DNA from: Sandaracinobacteroides sayramensis
GTDB taxonomy: Bacteria; Pseudomonadota; Alphaproteobacteria; Sphingomonadales; Sphingomonadaceae
Length of the DNA: 64,000 nucleotides
Reading direction: 5' to 3'
Assembly (NCBI RefSeq): GCF_022014495.1
Contig: NZ_JAKLSQ010000003.1
Coordinates: 100,575 to 164,574 of the forward strand
Shown: positions 8,021 to 19,290 of the stretch, piece after piece
How positions within the stretch are numbered: position 1 is the stretch's first letter
How the letters are laid out: each line of letters starts with the position of its first letter
Notes under the pieces: generated by a model
Seen by the model: only the letters and a program-made list of their open reading frames with translations
Told to the model about the DNA's origin: nothing
Databases searched by the model: none
Made by a program: the position numbers and the translations under genes

Positions 8021-9823
8021 ATGCCCGCCAGCTATCGCGCGCCCGTAACCGACACCCGCTTCGTGCTGAAGCATGTGGTGGACCTGGAGCGGTTCCGCAG
8101 CCTGCCCGGCTTCGAAGAAGCTTCGCCGGACATGGTGCAGGCCATTTTGGAAGAGGGCGCGAAGTTCGTCGAAGGGGTATTGTCGCCGCTCAACCAGGTG
8201 GGGGACCAGCAGGGCTGCACCCGCCACGCCGACGGCAGCGTGACGACGCCCGATGGCTTCAAGGAAGCCTATCGGGCTTTCGTCGAAGGTGGCTGGGGCA
8301 CGCTGATGGCGCCGAAGGAACTGGGGGGCCAGGGGCTGCCGCATGTGCTCGGCTCGGCCTTCGCCGAATATCTGGGATCCGCGAACATGGCCTTCGCCAT
8401 GTATCCGGGGCTGACCGAAGGCGCGGTCTCGGCGATCCGGGTCGCCGGTTCCGACGAGCAGAAGCAGACCTATCTGCCCAACATGATCGCCGGCCACTGG
8501 ACCGGCACGATGAACCTGACCGAACCGCATTGCGGAACGGACCTCGGCCTTATCAAGACCCGTGCCGATCCGCAGCCCGACGGCAGCTACAAGGTCACCG
8601 GCACGAAGATCTTCATCTCCGCCGGCGAGCATGACCTTTCGGACAACATCATCCATCTGGTGCTGGCGAAGACGCCGGGCGCGCCGGACAGCGTGAAGGG
8701 CATCTCCCTCTTCATCGTGCCGAAGTTCCTTGTGAACGCCGACGGCTCGCCGGGTGAGCGCAACAGCCTTTCCTGCGGGTCGATCGAGCACAAGATGGGC
8801 ATCCATGGCAACGCAACCTGCGTCATGAACTATGATGGCGCCACCGGCTGGCTGGTCGGCGAGGAAATGAAGGGCATGAAGGCCATGTTCATCATGATGA
8901 ACGTGGCTAGGCTGGGCGTGGGGATGCAAGGCTTCAGCCAGTCCGAACTGGCCTATCAGAACGCCGCCATCTACGCCCGCGACCGCCTGCAGGGCAGGGC
9001 GTTGACCGGCCCCAAGAATGCGGAAGGCAAGGCCGACCCGATTCTTGTCCACCCCGATGTGCGGCGCATGCTTCTGGATGCCCGCGCCTTCAACGAAGGG
9101 GCACGGGCGCTGTGCCTTTGGGCGGCCTTGCAGGCCGATCTCACGCACAAGGCCGAAACCGCCGAAGAGCGCGAGGTCGCCGACGATCTGCTGTCGCTGC
9201 TGACGCCGGTGATCAAGGCCTATCTGACGGACGAGGGCTATGCCCATGCCACCAACGCCCAGCAGGTGTTCGGCGGTCATGGCTATATCGCCGAATGGGG
9301 CATGGAGCAGATCGTGCGCGATGCGCGCATCACCATGATCTACGAAGGCGCCAATGGCATCCAGGCGCTGGATCTGGTCGGCCGCAAGCTGGCGCAGAAT
9401 GGCGGCCGGGGCCTGCGCGCTTTTCTGGCGCTGGTGGACGGCGGCATCGAGGCGGCGCGCGCCGACGAGAAGCTGAAGCCGTTCGCGGATTCGCTGGCCA
9501 TCGCCAAGGCCGAACTGGAAGGCGCCACTTTCTGGCTGATGCAGAACGCCATGGCCAATCCCGACAACGCCGGCGCAGGCTCGGTCGCCTATCTGCGGCT
9601 GATGGCGATCGTGGCCTTCGGGCATTTCTGGCTGCAGATGGCGAAGGCCGCCGATCAGGCGCTTGCCGAAGGCGGTGGCGACTTCGATGCGCAATTCCTG
9701 GAGGCCAAGCGCCTGACCGCGAAACATTTCTTCGAATGGCAGATACCGCTGGCCGCCGCCGAGGCCGCCCGGGTGAAGGCCGGCGCGGAGACTCTGATGG
9801 CCTTCCCGGATTCCGCTTTCTGA
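8021..9823 (+). CDS. Acyl-CoA dehydrogenase (with C-terminal extension domain)
   Basis: 600-residue FAD enzyme that makes the trans-2 double bond in the first step of beta-oxidation, passing electrons to ETF. It is longer than the ~390-residue short-chain type and matches the 590-600-residue class with an extra C-terminal domain. Family features include [20 protein letters not shown], with a flavin-contacting stretch [15 protein letters not shown], and the [16 protein letters not shown] segment followed by the catalytic-type glutamate in [14 protein letters not shown]. It is second in the MerR-led operon and 70 bp ahead of the thiolase start. Confidence 0.94.
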   Translation: MPASYRAPVTDTRFVLKHVVDLERFRSLPGFEEASPDMVQAILEEGAKFVEGVLSPLNQVGDQQGCTRHADGSVTTPDGFKEAYRAFVEGGWGTLMAPKELGGQGLPHVLGSAFAEYLGSANMAFAMYPGLTEGAVSAIRVAGSDEQKQTYLPNMIAGHWTGTMNLTEPHCGTDLGLIKTRADPQPDGSYKVTGTKIFISAGEHDLSDNIIHLVLAKTPGAPDSVKGISLFIVPKFLVNADGSPGERNSLSCGSIEHKMGIHGNATCVMNYDGATGWLVGEEMKGMKAMFIMMNVARLGVGMQGFSQSELAYQNAAIYARDRLQGRALTGPKNAEGKADPILVHPDVRRMLLDARAFNEGARALCLWAALQADLTHKAETAEEREVADDLLSLLTPVIKAYLTDEGYAHATNAQQVFGGHGYIAEWGMEQIVRDARITMIYEGANGIQALDLVGRKLAQNGGRGLRAFLALVDGGIEAARADEKLKPFADSLAIAKAELEGATFWLMQNAMANPDNAGAGSVAYLRLMAIVAFGHFWLQMAKAADQALAEGGGDFDAQFLEAKRLTAKHFFEWQIPLAAAEAARVKAGAETLMAFPDSAF

Positions 9824-9893
9824 CTTTTGCGTGAGCTTGCCCCATGGCGGGGCAGGCCTATCTCAGCTGCAACATTTCACTCGGAGAAACGCC

Positions 9894-11105
<1,212 letters not shown>

Positions 11106-11121
11106 GCGACCGGAGGATATC

Positions 11122-13299
11122 ATGACCGAACAAGCCATCCGCCAGGAGCTCGACGCAGACGGCATCCTGCTCCTCACCATCGACTGCCCCGGGCTGTCGA
11201 TGAACGTCATCAACGAAGCGCTGACCCGCGACCTGACCGCCGCCGTCGAGCGCATCCGCACCGACGACGCCGTGAAAGGCGCCGTCATCACCTCGGGCAA
11301 GGCTTCCGGCTTCGTGGCCGGGGCCGATCTGAAGGGCATGAACTTCGCCGAGGCTTCGGCCTCTTCCGGGAAATCGCGCGTGGCGCAATTGTTCGACGGC
11401 GTCTTCGTGCTGAACAAGCTGCTGCGCGACCTGGAAACGAGCGGAAAGCCGGTGGCGGCTGCCGTTAACGGGCTGGCGCTGGGCGGCGGGCTGGAAATCG
11501 TCCTCGCCTGCCACCACCGGGTGATCGCCGACAATCCGAAGATCGTGCTGGGGCTGCCCGAAGTGCTGGTGGGTCTGTTCCCCGGCGCCGGCGGCACGCA
11601 GCGCCTGCCGCGCCTGATCGGCGTGCAGCCGGCCCTCATGTTCCTGCTGCAGGGCAAGAATATGAGCCCGCAGGAAGCTCTGGGCCTGGGTGTAGCGCAA
11701 GCGGTCGTGCCGGCGGACCAGCTGCTGGAAACCGCGAAGGCCTGGGTGAAGGCGAACCCCCAGGGCGGTGTTCAGCCGTGGGACCACAAGGGCTTCAAAT
11801 TCCCCGGCGGTGTCGGCGCCACCAACCCCAATTTCGTGCAGACCTTCATGGGCGGCACGGCCATGGCGCACAAGCAGACGCTTGGGAACATGAATCAGGT
11901 GAAGGCGATCCTGTCCGCCGTCTATGAAGGCACGCAATTGCCGATGGATACGGCCATTCGCATCGAATCCAAATATTTCGCCAAGGTGGTGGCCGATCCG
12001 CAGGCGGGCAACATGATCCGCTCGTTGTTCGTCTCGAAGCAGGCGGCGGAAAAGGGCGCGCGCCGCCCCGCCAATGTGCCGCCGATGCCGGCGAAGAAGA
12101 TCGGCATGCTGGGCGCGGGCCTGATGGGCGCCGGCATCGCCATGGTCTCGGCGCAGGCCGGGATCGAGGTGGTGCTGCTGGACCGCGACATCGAGGCGGC
12201 GAACAAGGGCAAGGCCTACACCGAGGAGCGGCTGAAGAAGCGCCGCACCGACGAGAAGAAGCTGGCCGAGATCCTGGGCCGCATCCATCCGACGACCGAC
12301 TATGCCGACCTGAAGGGCTGCGACCTCATCATCGAGGCGGTGTTCGAAACCCGCGAGATCAAGGCGGAGGTGACGAAGGCGACTGAAGCTGTGGTCGGCG
12401 CCGACACCATCTTCGGCTCCAACACCTCGACTTTGCCGATCACCGGCCTCGCCGAAGCTTGGTCGAAGCCGGAGAATTTCGTCGGCATCCACTTCTTCTC
12501 TCCGGTCGAGAAGATGCCGCTGGTCGAGATCATCGTCGGTAAGAAGACCGGTCCGGAAGCCATTGCCAAAGCGCTGGATTATGTGGCGCAGATCCGCAAG
12601 ACGCCGATCGTCGTCAACGACAGCCGCGGCTTCTACACCAGCCGCTGCTTCGGCACCTATGTGCAGGAAGGGCTGACGCTGCTGGGCGAGGGCGTGAAGC
12701 CGGCGCTGATCGAGAATATCGGCCGGCAGATGGGCATGCCGGTCGGCCCGCTGGCGGTGAACGACGAAGTCGGCCTCGACCTTTCCTATAAGGTGGCGCA
12801 GCAGACGAAGCAGGATCTGGGAGACGCCTACAAGCCGGGCGCCGGCGAAGCCGTCATCGAGAAGATGATGGAACTGGGGCGCCATGGCCGGAAGAACGGC
12901 AAGGGCTTCTATGCCTATCCGGAAGACGGCTCGCCCAAGCATCTGTGGCCCGAGCTTTCGGCGCAATTCCCGGTCGCCGCCACGCAGCCGACCCCGGCCG
13001 AAGTGAAGGAACGGCTGCTTTACCGGCAGTTTGTGGAAACCGCCCGCTGCTTCGCCGAGGGCGTGCTGGAGACGCCGGAAGATGGCGATCTGGGTGCCAT
13101 CTTCGGCTGGGGCTTCGCGCCTTTCACCGGCGGCCCGTTCAGCGCCATGGATACGATCGGGCTGGAAACCGTGGTGCAGACTCTGGACCGCCTGGCCCAG
13201 CAGCATGGCGAGCGCTTCACGCCGCCGCAGTTGCTGCGCGACATGGCCGCGAAGAAGGAAAGCTTCTACGGCAACGCCGCGAAGGCAAAGGCGGCCTGA
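11122..13299 (+). CDS. fadB: Multifunctional enoyl-CoA hydratase / 3-hydroxyacyl-CoA dehydrogenase
   Basis: 725-residue two-domain enzyme for the middle two steps of beta-oxidation. The N-terminal crotonase domain (about 1-290) has the oxyanion segments ASGFVAGADLKGM and NGLALGGGLEIVLACHHR, and the acid/base region GLPEVLVGLFPGAGGTQRLPR. The NAD-binding hydroxyacyl-CoA dehydrogenase domain begins near 330 with GAGLMGAGIAM and carries GIHFFSPVEKMPLVEI and the C-terminal helical repeats. The start is set by the strong ribosome site CGGAGGATATC before ATG 11122. It is the last gene of the operon, and a terminator follows. Confidence 0.95.
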   Translation: MTEQAIRQELDADGILLLTIDCPGLSMNVINEALTRDLTAAVERIRTDDAVKGAVITSGKASGFVAGADLKGMNFAEASASSGKSRVAQLFDGVFVLNKLLRDLETSGKPVAAAVNGLALGGGLEIVLACHHRVIADNPKIVLGLPEVLVGLFPGAGGTQRLPRLIGVQPALMFLLQGKNMSPQEALGLGVAQAVVPADQLLETAKAWVKANPQGGVQPWDHKGFKFPGGVGATNPNFVQTFMGGTAMAHKQTLGNMNQVKAILSAVYEGTQLPMDTAIRIESKYFAKVVADPQAGNMIRSLFVSKQAAEKGARRPANVPPMPAKKIGMLGAGLMGAGIAMVSAQAGIEVVLLDRDIEAANKGKAYTEERLKKRRTDEKKLAEILGRIHPTTDYADLKGCDLIIEAVFETREIKAEVTKATEAVVGADTIFGSNTSTLPITGLAEAWSKPENFVGIHFFSPVEKMPLVEIIVGKKTGPEAIAKALDYVAQIRKTPIVVNDSRGFYTSRCFGTYVQEGLTLLGEGVKPALIENIGRQMGMPVGPLAVNDEVGLDLSYKVAQQTKQDLGDAYKPGAGEAVIEKMMELGRHGRKNGKGFYAYPEDGSPKHLWPELSAQFPVAATQPTPAEVKERLLYRQFVETARCFAEGVLETPEDGDLGAIFGWGFAPFTGGPFSAMDTIGLETVVQTLDRLAQQHGERFTPPQLLRDMAAKKESFYGNAAKAKAA

Positions 13300-13316
13300 T
13301 TCACGCCTGAAAGTCG

Positions 13317-13354
13317 AAAGGCGGCAGGTTCGGCAAGGACCTGCCGCCTTTTCC
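13317..13354 (+). terminator. Rho-independent terminator of the beta-oxidation operon
   Basis: A perfect 13-bp stem (AAAGGCGGCAGGT with ACCTGCCGCCTTT) around a 9-nt loop, followed by TTTTCCC. It lies 18 bases after the fadB stop. Confidence 0.9.
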
Positions 13355-13430
13355 CTTCGCTTTTGGGGAGGTTGCGCCCTCCCTGGCCGAATGGCTTCGC
13401 TGGGTCCGGGATGGATTTGAGGGACGCGCG

Positions 13431-14387
13431 ATGATCAGGACGGCAATCACCGACATGCTGGGGGTCGAGCATCCGATCCTGCTGGCTGGCATGGGCGGCG
13501 TTTCCTACGCCGATGTGGTGGCGGCGGTTTCGGAGGCTGGCGGCTTTGGCACGCTGGGCATGGCCGGCACCGCGCCGAAGTTCATAGAGTCGCAGATGCG
13601 GCGCGTGCGGGAATTGACCGGAAAGCCGTTCGGCGTCGATCTGCTTTCCGCCCAGCCGGAAAGCCTGACAGCGGCGGTCGATGTGATCATCGCCAACGGC
13701 GCCAGGGCTTTCGTCGCGGGGCTTGGAGTTCCCTATCCGATCGTCAGGCAGTTGAAGGACGCCGGCGTTCTGGTCTTTGCGATGGTCGGCAAGGTGGAAC
13801 ATGCCCTGAAGGCCGAGCAGGCGGGCTGCGATGCGGTCATCGCCCAGGGCACCGAAGGGGGAGGGCATACCGGCTCGGTGGCTTCCGTTGCGCTCTGGCC
13901 GCAGGTGGTGGATGCGGTGAAGATTCCGGTCGTCGCGGCCGGCGGCCTTTACGATGGGCGCGGTCTCGCCGCCGCGCTGGCAATGGGGTGTGAGGGCGTC
14001 TGGATGGGAACGCGCTTCATTGCCTCCACCGAGGCGCACGCCGGGCAGCTTTACAAGGATGCGATCGTCGGGATGAGCGAGGCGGACACCGTCATCTCCC
14101 GAGGCTTCACAGGCAAGACCCTGCGCGCCTTGAAGAATCGCACGACGGAGCAGTTCGAGACGGAACAGGCCAGGCCCTTCCCGCAACAAGTCGTGGAATC
14201 GGTGCAGTTGAATCGCCTCGGCCCGATCGCCGGGATCACCGAGAATCTGGATCGCGATACCCAATGCTTTGCGGTGGGGCAGGGCGGCGGCGGAGTGCGC
14301 GAGATATTGCCCTGCGCGGAAATCGTGAAGCGGACGCTGGCGCAAGCGCAGGCGACCCTTGAGCGTATGGCGAAATACGCCGCTTAA
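13431..14387 (+). CDS. Nitronate monooxygenase family protein
   Basis: 318-residue FMN-binding TIM-barrel enzyme of the 2-nitropropane dioxygenase family. The N-terminus HPILLAGMGGVSYADVVAAV and the flavin-site segment AQGTEGGGHTGS (about 140-151) are typical, as are AAGGLYDGRGLAAAL and GVWMGTRFIAS. Members oxidise alkyl nitronates; some act as enoyl reductases or quinone reductases, so the exact substrate is open. It stands alone after the terminator, and its stop overlaps the convergent DUF2794-type gene by 4 bp. Confidence 0.88.
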   Translation: MIRTAITDMLGVEHPILLAGMGGVSYADVVAAVSEAGGFGTLGMAGTAPKFIESQMRRVRELTGKPFGVDLLSAQPESLTAAVDVIIANGARAFVAGLGVPYPIVRQLKDAGVLVFAMVGKVEHALKAEQAGCDAVIAQGTEGGGHTGSVASVALWPQVVDAVKIPVVAAGGLYDGRGLAAALAMGCEGVWMGTRFIASTEAHAGQLYKDAIVGMSEADTVISRGFTGKTLRALKNRTTEQFETEQARPFPQQVVESVQLNRLGPIAGITENLDRDTQCFAVGQGGGGVREILPCAEIVKRTLAQAQATLERMAKYAA

Positions 14388-14710
14388 TCCACCAGCTTCA
14401 CAAGCCGGCGGGTGGCGGGAGCCAGTACGGCCGTCAGGTCGTTGCCGCGTTTCAGCGTCTGCCCGGCTTCGCCCAGCAGGCTGTATTGCCCCTGTTTCAG
14501 CCGCAGGGTGGGATCCTTCACCAATTTGATCTCCGGTCGCTCCGACGCGCGCCGGAAGGCGGAAAAGGTGGCGGTGCGGGCCGTGAAGAGGATGGCATAG
14601 TCGCGCCATTCGCCGGCGGCGACCATCCGGCCGTAAAGTTGCAATATGCGGTCGAGTTCCGCCCGGTCGAAAACGATCTGCTGCGCTGTCGGAAGCGGGA
14701 TGACGCTCAA
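14384..14710 (-). CDS. DUF2794 family protein
   Basis: 108 residues with the family-typical run FDRAELDRILQLYGRMVAAG followed by EWRDYAI, then a FRRASERPEIKL segment and QGQYSLL near residue 73. The fold and function are not known to me. The start is a TTG at 14710 that overlaps the cysE stop (TTGA), implying translational coupling; no better in-frame ATG exists near the N-terminus. The family is an alphaproteobacterial conserved small protein. Confidence 0.82.
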   Translation of the reverse strand: MSVIPLPTAQQIVFDRAELDRILQLYGRMVAAGEWRDYAILFTARTATFSAFRRASERPEIKLVKDPTLRLKQGQYSLLGEAGQTLKRGNDLTAVLAPATRRLVKLVD

Positions 14711-15387
14711 GCCGCCTCACCGCCTGACTTGCGGGCTTCCTTTTCGAAGCTGTCCAGCCGGGCGCGCAGGGCTTCCAGTTCGCACTTCAGGATTTCATAG
14801 CGCTGCGTCGTCGGATCGAACTTGTCCGAACAGGGGGTGCCGTAGGGCACGAAGGCGGGTGCCTCCTTCACCAGAACCGGGACCGGCTTGGCCGGGATGC
14901 CGATCATCGTCGCGCCCGGCGGCACATCCTTGGTGACGACAGCGCTGGCGCCGATCTTGGCGCCTTCGCCAATGGTGATCGGCCCCAGAACCGCTGCCCC
15001 CAGCGAGATCACGACATTGTCGCCGACGGTCGGGTGGCGCTTGCCGCCGACACCGTTGGTGGGGTTGGTGCCGCCAAGGGTCGCGCCTTGGTAGATGGTG
15101 ACATTGTCACCGATCACCGAGGTTTCGCCGATGACGACAAAGCCATGGTCTATAAACAGATTGCGGCCGATCCGGGCGCCGGGGTGAATGTCGATCGCGG
15201 TCAGGAAACGGCTGAAATGGTTCACGATCCGGGCCAGCAGGAACAGGTCCGCTCTGTAGAGCGTGTGCGCGACGCGGTGCAGGCCCAGCGCCCAGACGCC
15301 GGGATAAGTCAGAATTTCCCAGCGCGATCGCGGCGCGGGATCGCGGTCGCGGATGCTGGAAAGATATTGGCCGAGATTCCCGAACAT
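14707..15387 (-). CDS. cysE: Serine O-acetyltransferase
   Basis: 226-residue cytosolic enzyme that acetylates serine from acetyl-CoA, the entry to cysteine synthesis. It has the short N-terminal helical part of the EpsC-type rather than the long Escherichia coli CysE form. The left-handed beta-helix hexapeptide repeats run from about residue 68 (IHPGARIGRNLFIDH, GVVIGETSVIGDNVTIYQG) to 160, with catalytic-type His in IDHGFVVIGE and HPTVGD. The C-terminal 60 residues are a charged helical tail. It forms a two-gene operon with the DUF2794 gene. Confidence 0.93.
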   Translation of the reverse strand: MFGNLGQYLSSIRDRDPAPRSRWEILTYPGVWALGLHRVAHTLYRADLFLLARIVNHFSRFLTAIDIHPGARIGRNLFIDHGFVVIGETSVIGDNVTIYQGATLGGTNPTNGVGGKRHPTVGDNVVISLGAAVLGPITIGEGAKIGASAVVTKDVPPGATMIGIPAKPVPVLVKEAPAFVPYGTPCSDKFDPTTQRYEILKCELEALRARLDSFEKEARKSGGEAA

Positions 15388-15555
15388 GCCTTTGCCTTAT
15401 ATGTCTTCTGCGCGTCCTATAATCCGTTGCCGCGCCCAACTCCAGAGAGGCGGAAACAGGGGGGTGGCGTGAGGTTTTTCTAGCGATCCGCAAAGCAATG
15501 TTTGTCGGCCGGCAGGTGAGCCGCATCTTGCGCTGCCGGGCGCTGGCTGCCAGCA

Positions 15556-16314
15556 ATGGCCGCCATGGAACTAGGCAGCGAATTCTACACCTTCGTCTTG
15601 GTCGGCTTTCTGGCCCAGCTTGTCGATGGCGCGCTGGGGATGGCCTTTGGCGTGATTTCCACCAGCGCGCTGGTGGCGCTGGGTGTGCCGCCGGCCGCCG
15701 CGTCGGCCGGCGTCCATGCGGTGGAGACCGTGACGACAGCGGTTTCAGGCACCAGCCATGCCGTTGCCCGCAATGTGGACTGGAAGCTGTTCCGCCGGAT
15801 CGCCATTCCCGGCGTGCTGGGCGCGGTGCTGGGGGCCTATCTGCTGACCAGCATTCCCGCCGACAAGGCCAAACCGCTGATCCAGGCCTATCTGGGCGTG
15901 CTCGGAATCTGGATCTTCTGGCGCGGCTTTCGCCACATCCATGTCGAACGCGAGCCGAAGGTCGTCGAACCTCTGGGCCTGGCCGGCGGCTTCCTCGATG
16001 CGGCCGGCGGCGGCGGATGGGGGCCGATCGTGACTTCCAACCTGCTCGTGCAGGGCAAGACCCCGCGCAAGACGATCGGCACGGTGAATGCGGCCGAGTT
16101 TCTGGTCACGCTGAGCGCTGCCGCCACCTTCATCTACCATCTGGGATGGGAAGTGGTGACGACGGCGACGCTGGGCCTGCTGGCAGGCGGCGTGATCGCG
16201 GCGCCGTTCGGGGCCATCGTCGCCAAGCGCCTGAAACCGGACGTGCTGATGATCCTGGTCGGAATCGTGCTGATGATCACCAGCAGTGTCGGGATCTGGC
16301 GCTATTTTAACTGA
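15556..16314 (+). CDS. TauE/SafE family sulfite/anion exporter
   Basis: 252-residue inner membrane permease with about eight hydrophobic helices. The two family repeats start with QLVDGALGMAFGVISTSALV (near 21-40) and GLAGGFLDAAGGGGWGPIVTS (near 141-161). The family exports sulfite, sulfoacetate or related anions, or controls cofactor-linked processes. Location beside cysE hints at sulfur metabolism, but this is inference. The start could be ATG 15556 or 15565. Its end overlaps the convergent cyclophilin gene by 13 bp. Confidence 0.88.
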   Translation: MAAMELGSEFYTFVLVGFLAQLVDGALGMAFGVISTSALVALGVPPAAASAGVHAVETVTTAVSGTSHAVARNVDWKLFRRIAIPGVLGAVLGAYLLTSIPADKAKPLIQAYLGVLGIWIFWRGFRHIHVEREPKVVEPLGLAGGFLDAAGGGGWGPIVTSNLLVQGKTPRKTIGTVNAAEFLVTLSAAATFIYHLGWEVVTTATLGLLAGGVIAAPFGAIVAKRLKPDVLMILVGIVLMITSSVGIWRYFN

Positions 16315-17207
16315 TCGGAACGCCGGACAGGCGGCATCAGATTGCAGAGGTCGGCGCCGCCGGCAGGGCCGATGAAGAAAGCATCCTTACGGTTGGCGCG
16401 CGCCTGAATCCAGCGCGCGAAACTGGCACTCTCGCTTTTCAGCACTTCGAAATGCGGCCGTTCCGCGGGTGGAAGGCTGCCGGCGAACCGGGCCTGCACC
16501 AGCGGCACGCGCTGCTCGGGCTTTTCATACATCCCCAACGGGCCGGTGCCGCGCGGGAGGGCGGAGATATTCTCCATCCCTTCCAGCACACGCCCGACCA
16601 GCGCGATATTCCTGTCCAGATGGCGGGGGCCATGGCCGATCACCACATAAAGTTCGGCGCCGCTTCCCGTATCGGGCGCCATGTTCCGGCCTACGCCCAG
16701 CATCGCCGGACAATGTGGCAGCCAGTGTGCCTTTCCATCGGCCGCGATCGGCCAGCCGCCGGCATGGCCGATGCTGGAGGCATAGGCATCGCGATAGGGC
16801 AGGGGGTGGTATCCAGGTGCCTCACCGGCGCGTTCATAGCCATCGTCGGGGCTGGGGATCAGGCCGGCCGGCAAGGGCGCCTTCTCGCTGGGATCGCCCC
16901 ATTGCACCACATAATTTTCCTGAACCCGGACGATGGCCGCATTGCGTTCGAACCAGCCATCGGCCACGAGCTTGCGGATGTTGGCGATGTGGCCGGGGGC
17001 GAACGCCGGCGCCAACTGGATGGCGAGCGTCCGATTGCCGGCGAACTCCAGCAGCAGCAGATCTTCCGCCGGCACCGCCTGCCAGTCGGCGGCGGGGGCG
17101 GAGGCCAGGATTTCGCCCGGCGTCGGCATGGATTGCGTGGCGGCCGAGGAAGCGGCGACCAGCAGGGCGGCGACAATAGCGGCTTTCATAAGGGCCGAGA
17201 CTGCCAC
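16302..17207 (-). CDS. Exported cyclophilin-type peptidylprolyl isomerase
   Basis: 301 residues with a signal peptide (ATG 17207; MKAAIVAAL from 17189 is an equally good start) and a cyclophilin-like domain. FERNAAIVRVQENYVVQWGDP corresponds to the family's FxRVxxxFxxQGGDP stretch, but with several substitutions, so catalytic activity is likely but not certain. A GSGAELYVVIGHGPRHLD and NIALVGRVLEGME pattern completes the fold. It probably assists folding in the periplasm. It is divergent from oxyR, with 90 bp between. Confidence 0.8.
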   Translation of the reverse strand: MAVSALMKAAIVAALLVAASSAATQSMPTPGEILASAPAADWQAVPAEDLLLLEFAGNRTLAIQLAPAFAPGHIANIRKLVADGWFERNAAIVRVQENYVVQWGDPSEKAPLPAGLIPSPDDGYERAGEAPGYHPLPYRDAYASSIGHAGGWPIAADGKAHWLPHCPAMLGVGRNMAPDTGSGAELYVVIGHGPRHLDRNIALVGRVLEGMENISALPRGTGPLGMYEKPEQRVPLVQARFAGSLPPAERPHFEVLKSESASFARWIQARANRKDAFFIGPAGGADLCNLMPPVRRSDQLK

Positions 17208-17297
17208 GCAGCCGCCATCCCTTCCAGCCCCGTTTCTGATCGACCCGGCAAATCACCTGCCATTGAGAAGATCGAGTGCGGCGATTACATTCCCTCC

Positions 17298-18203
17298 ATG
17301 ATCTACATGCCGACGATCAAGCAGCTGCAATATCTGGTGGCCCTTCAGCGCAGCGGCCATTTCGGCAAGGCGGCCGAGGCCTGCTATGTGACGCAATCGA
17401 CGCTTTCGGCCGGAATCCGCGAACTGGAGACGCTGCTGGGCGTGACGCTGGTGGAGCGCAATCGCCGCGTGGTCCGTTTCACGCCGCTGGGGGAACAGGT
17501 GGTGAAACGCGCCTGGCGGCTTCTGGCCGAAGCGGATGCCATAGCCGAGCTGGCCCGCGCCGCCGGCAAGCCTTTGGCCAGCGAGCTTCGGCTGGGGGTT
17601 ATTCCAACGATCGCTCCATTCCTGCTGCCGGCGATGCTGCCCGAGCTGCGGGCGCGCTGGCCGGAACTGAAACTGTTCCTGCGCGAAGAACAGTCCGGCC
17701 CGGCCTGCGAGGCGCTGGCGCGCGGGCAATTGGACTGCCTGCTGCTGGCGCTGCCCTATGGTTGCGGCGATATCGAATATGAGCCGCTGTTCGAGGATCC
17801 CATCCGGCTGGCCTTTCACCCCGGCGATTTTCCCCATCCGCCCGCCCTCGTCGACCCGCAGGGAATCGACGAGACCCGCCTGCTGTTGCTGGAAGACGGC
17901 CATTGCCTGAAGGACCATGCCCTGGCGGCCTGCAGCCGCGCGACGTTCCGGCCCGACCAGTCGGTTCTGGGCACATCGCTGCACACGCTGGTGCAGATGG
18001 TCGAGAACCGTATCGGCATGACATTGCTGCCGCAAATGGCGATCGATGCCGGAATATTGGCGAACACGGCGATTGAAACCCGCCCGCTCGCCAGCCCGGA
18101 AGCGAAGCGCGAGATCGCGCTGGCCTGGCGGCCTTCCAGCCCCCGCGCCGAAGAATATCGGCTGTTCGCCAAGGCGCTGCAGGATGCGCGACGGCCCCGT
18201 TAA
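17298..18203 (+). CDS. oxyR: Hydrogen peroxide-sensing LysR regulator OxyR
   Basis: 301-residue LysR-type regulator. The N-terminal helix-turn-helix is at about 20-45 (FGKAAEACYVTQSTLSAGI). The effector domain carries the redox pair Cys203 and Cys212 in EDGHCLKDHALAAC, with the same nine-residue spacing as the two peroxide-sensing cysteines of Escherichia coli OxyR. It should therefore sense peroxide by disulfide formation and activate catalase and peroxiredoxin genes, none of which is in this window. ATG 17307 is an alternative start. The 3' end overlaps the convergent reductase gene by 4 bp. Confidence 0.93.
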   Translation: MIYMPTIKQLQYLVALQRSGHFGKAAEACYVTQSTLSAGIRELETLLGVTLVERNRRVVRFTPLGEQVVKRAWRLLAEADAIAELARAAGKPLASELRLGVIPTIAPFLLPAMLPELRARWPELKLFLREEQSGPACEALARGQLDCLLLALPYGCGDIEYEPLFEDPIRLAFHPGDFPHPPALVDPQGIDETRLLLLEDGHCLKDHALAACSRATFRPDQSVLGTSLHTLVQMVENRIGMTLLPQMAIDAGILANTAIETRPLASPEAKREIALAWRPSSPRAEEYRLFAKALQDARRPR

Positions 18204-19234
18204 CGCCGTCGGGCGGCCGCCTTCAGTTCCGCATAGAGTTCCTTTGCCGAAAGCGGCTGCGCGCCTTTCTCGGCGGCTTTCACCAGCCGGACCATATGGG
18301 CGTTGACAGGCGCGCTGCGGCCCAGCCTTTCGGCCAGACGCACCAGTTCGCCTTGCAGATAATCCACTTCGGTCGCCCGCCCGCGCGCGAGATCGTCGGC
18401 CATGGAGGAGCGGGCGTGCGGGTCGACCCGCACCTTGGCGCCGCCGGCCGCCGCGACGACGTAGAAGTAGATGGAATCCGGCAGGCTCATGATCTGCGGC
18501 ATCAGTTTCAGCGGCATGGCAATGGCGTCCACCGGCTCGATCCCCGCAGCCTTCAACAGCGCAAGCCCCTCTTTCAGCGACAAGGCCCAGGCCCGGCGGT
18601 AGTCCCTCTGCCGCAATTGCTCGGCCAGGCTGACGCCCGAAAGCGCGTTGACCGCATTGTTCAGGTTCACCAGCAGCTTGCCCCATTGCACGCCCGGCAT
18701 GTCATCCCTTGTCTGCAAGGGAATCGAGGAGGTTGAGAACAGTTTTTCATATGCTGAAAGAGCTTCGGATTTCTCCACCATCAATCCGCCCCCGGTGCCC
18801 CGGTGGAAATGATGGGGGGTTCGCTGCGCCACGTTGAACGGCACCATGCCCGCGAGCACCGTCCGGCCCGGCAGCCGTTCGCGCAGCAGCGCTATGTTGG
18901 AAACCCCGTTCTGCAAGGAGACGATCAGGGCGCGTTCCGGCGCATGACGGGCGATGGCGTCGGCGGCATCGCCCGTCGCCATGCTCTTCGTCGTCACCAG
19001 CACCAGTTCCGCGTCCGCCAGGGCTTGCGGCTCCATGCTTCGCTGGAAATCGTCCGGTTTCAGTTCCAGATCCAGCCCGTCGGCGTCGGTCAGTTTCAGC
19101 CCTTCGGACAGGGGGTCGAGCATGGAAGGGCGGCCGATGAAGCGCACATCCGCGTGCCTCGCCAGCAGGCCGCCGACATAAAGCCCGATCATTCCCGCGC
19201 CGAACACTACGACTTTTGGGCGTTTCTCAGCCAT
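18200..19234 (-). CDS. Ketopantoate reductase family protein (2-dehydropantoate 2-reductase)
   Basis: 344 residues. An N-terminal Rossmann motif GAGMIGLYVGG (about 12-22) and the family segments LVTTKSM, VSLQNGVSN and the catalytic-type lysine in GVQWGKLLVNLNNAVNALS match ApbA/PanE. PanE makes pantoate for coenzyme A. The protein is about 40 residues longer than typical PanE, so a related reductase is possible. No other pantothenate genes are nearby. Confidence 0.8.
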   Translation of the reverse strand: MAEKRPKVVVFGAGMIGLYVGGLLARHADVRFIGRPSMLDPLSEGLKLTDADGLDLELKPDDFQRSMEPQALADAELVLVTTKSMATGDAADAIARHAPERALIVSLQNGVSNIALLRERLPGRTVLAGMVPFNVAQRTPHHFHRGTGGGLMVEKSEALSAYEKLFSTSSIPLQTRDDMPGVQWGKLLVNLNNAVNALSGVSLAEQLRQRDYRRAWALSLKEGLALLKAAGIEPVDAIAMPLKLMPQIMSLPDSIYFYVVAAAGGAKVRVDPHARSSMADDLARGRATEVDYLQGELVRLAERLGRSAPVNAHMVRLVKAAEKGAQPLSAKELYAELKAAARRR

Positions 19235-19290
19235 TGCATCCGCCTCCTGCCTTTGCCTATCTGCCCCCTACTGGAGCGAGGGAGCAATTG

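Noticed and set aside
7547-9727. 726-codon frame antisense to the acyl-CoA dehydrogenase
   Set aside because: The plus-strand gene has full family motifs; the antisense frame is a shadow produced by high GC third positions.
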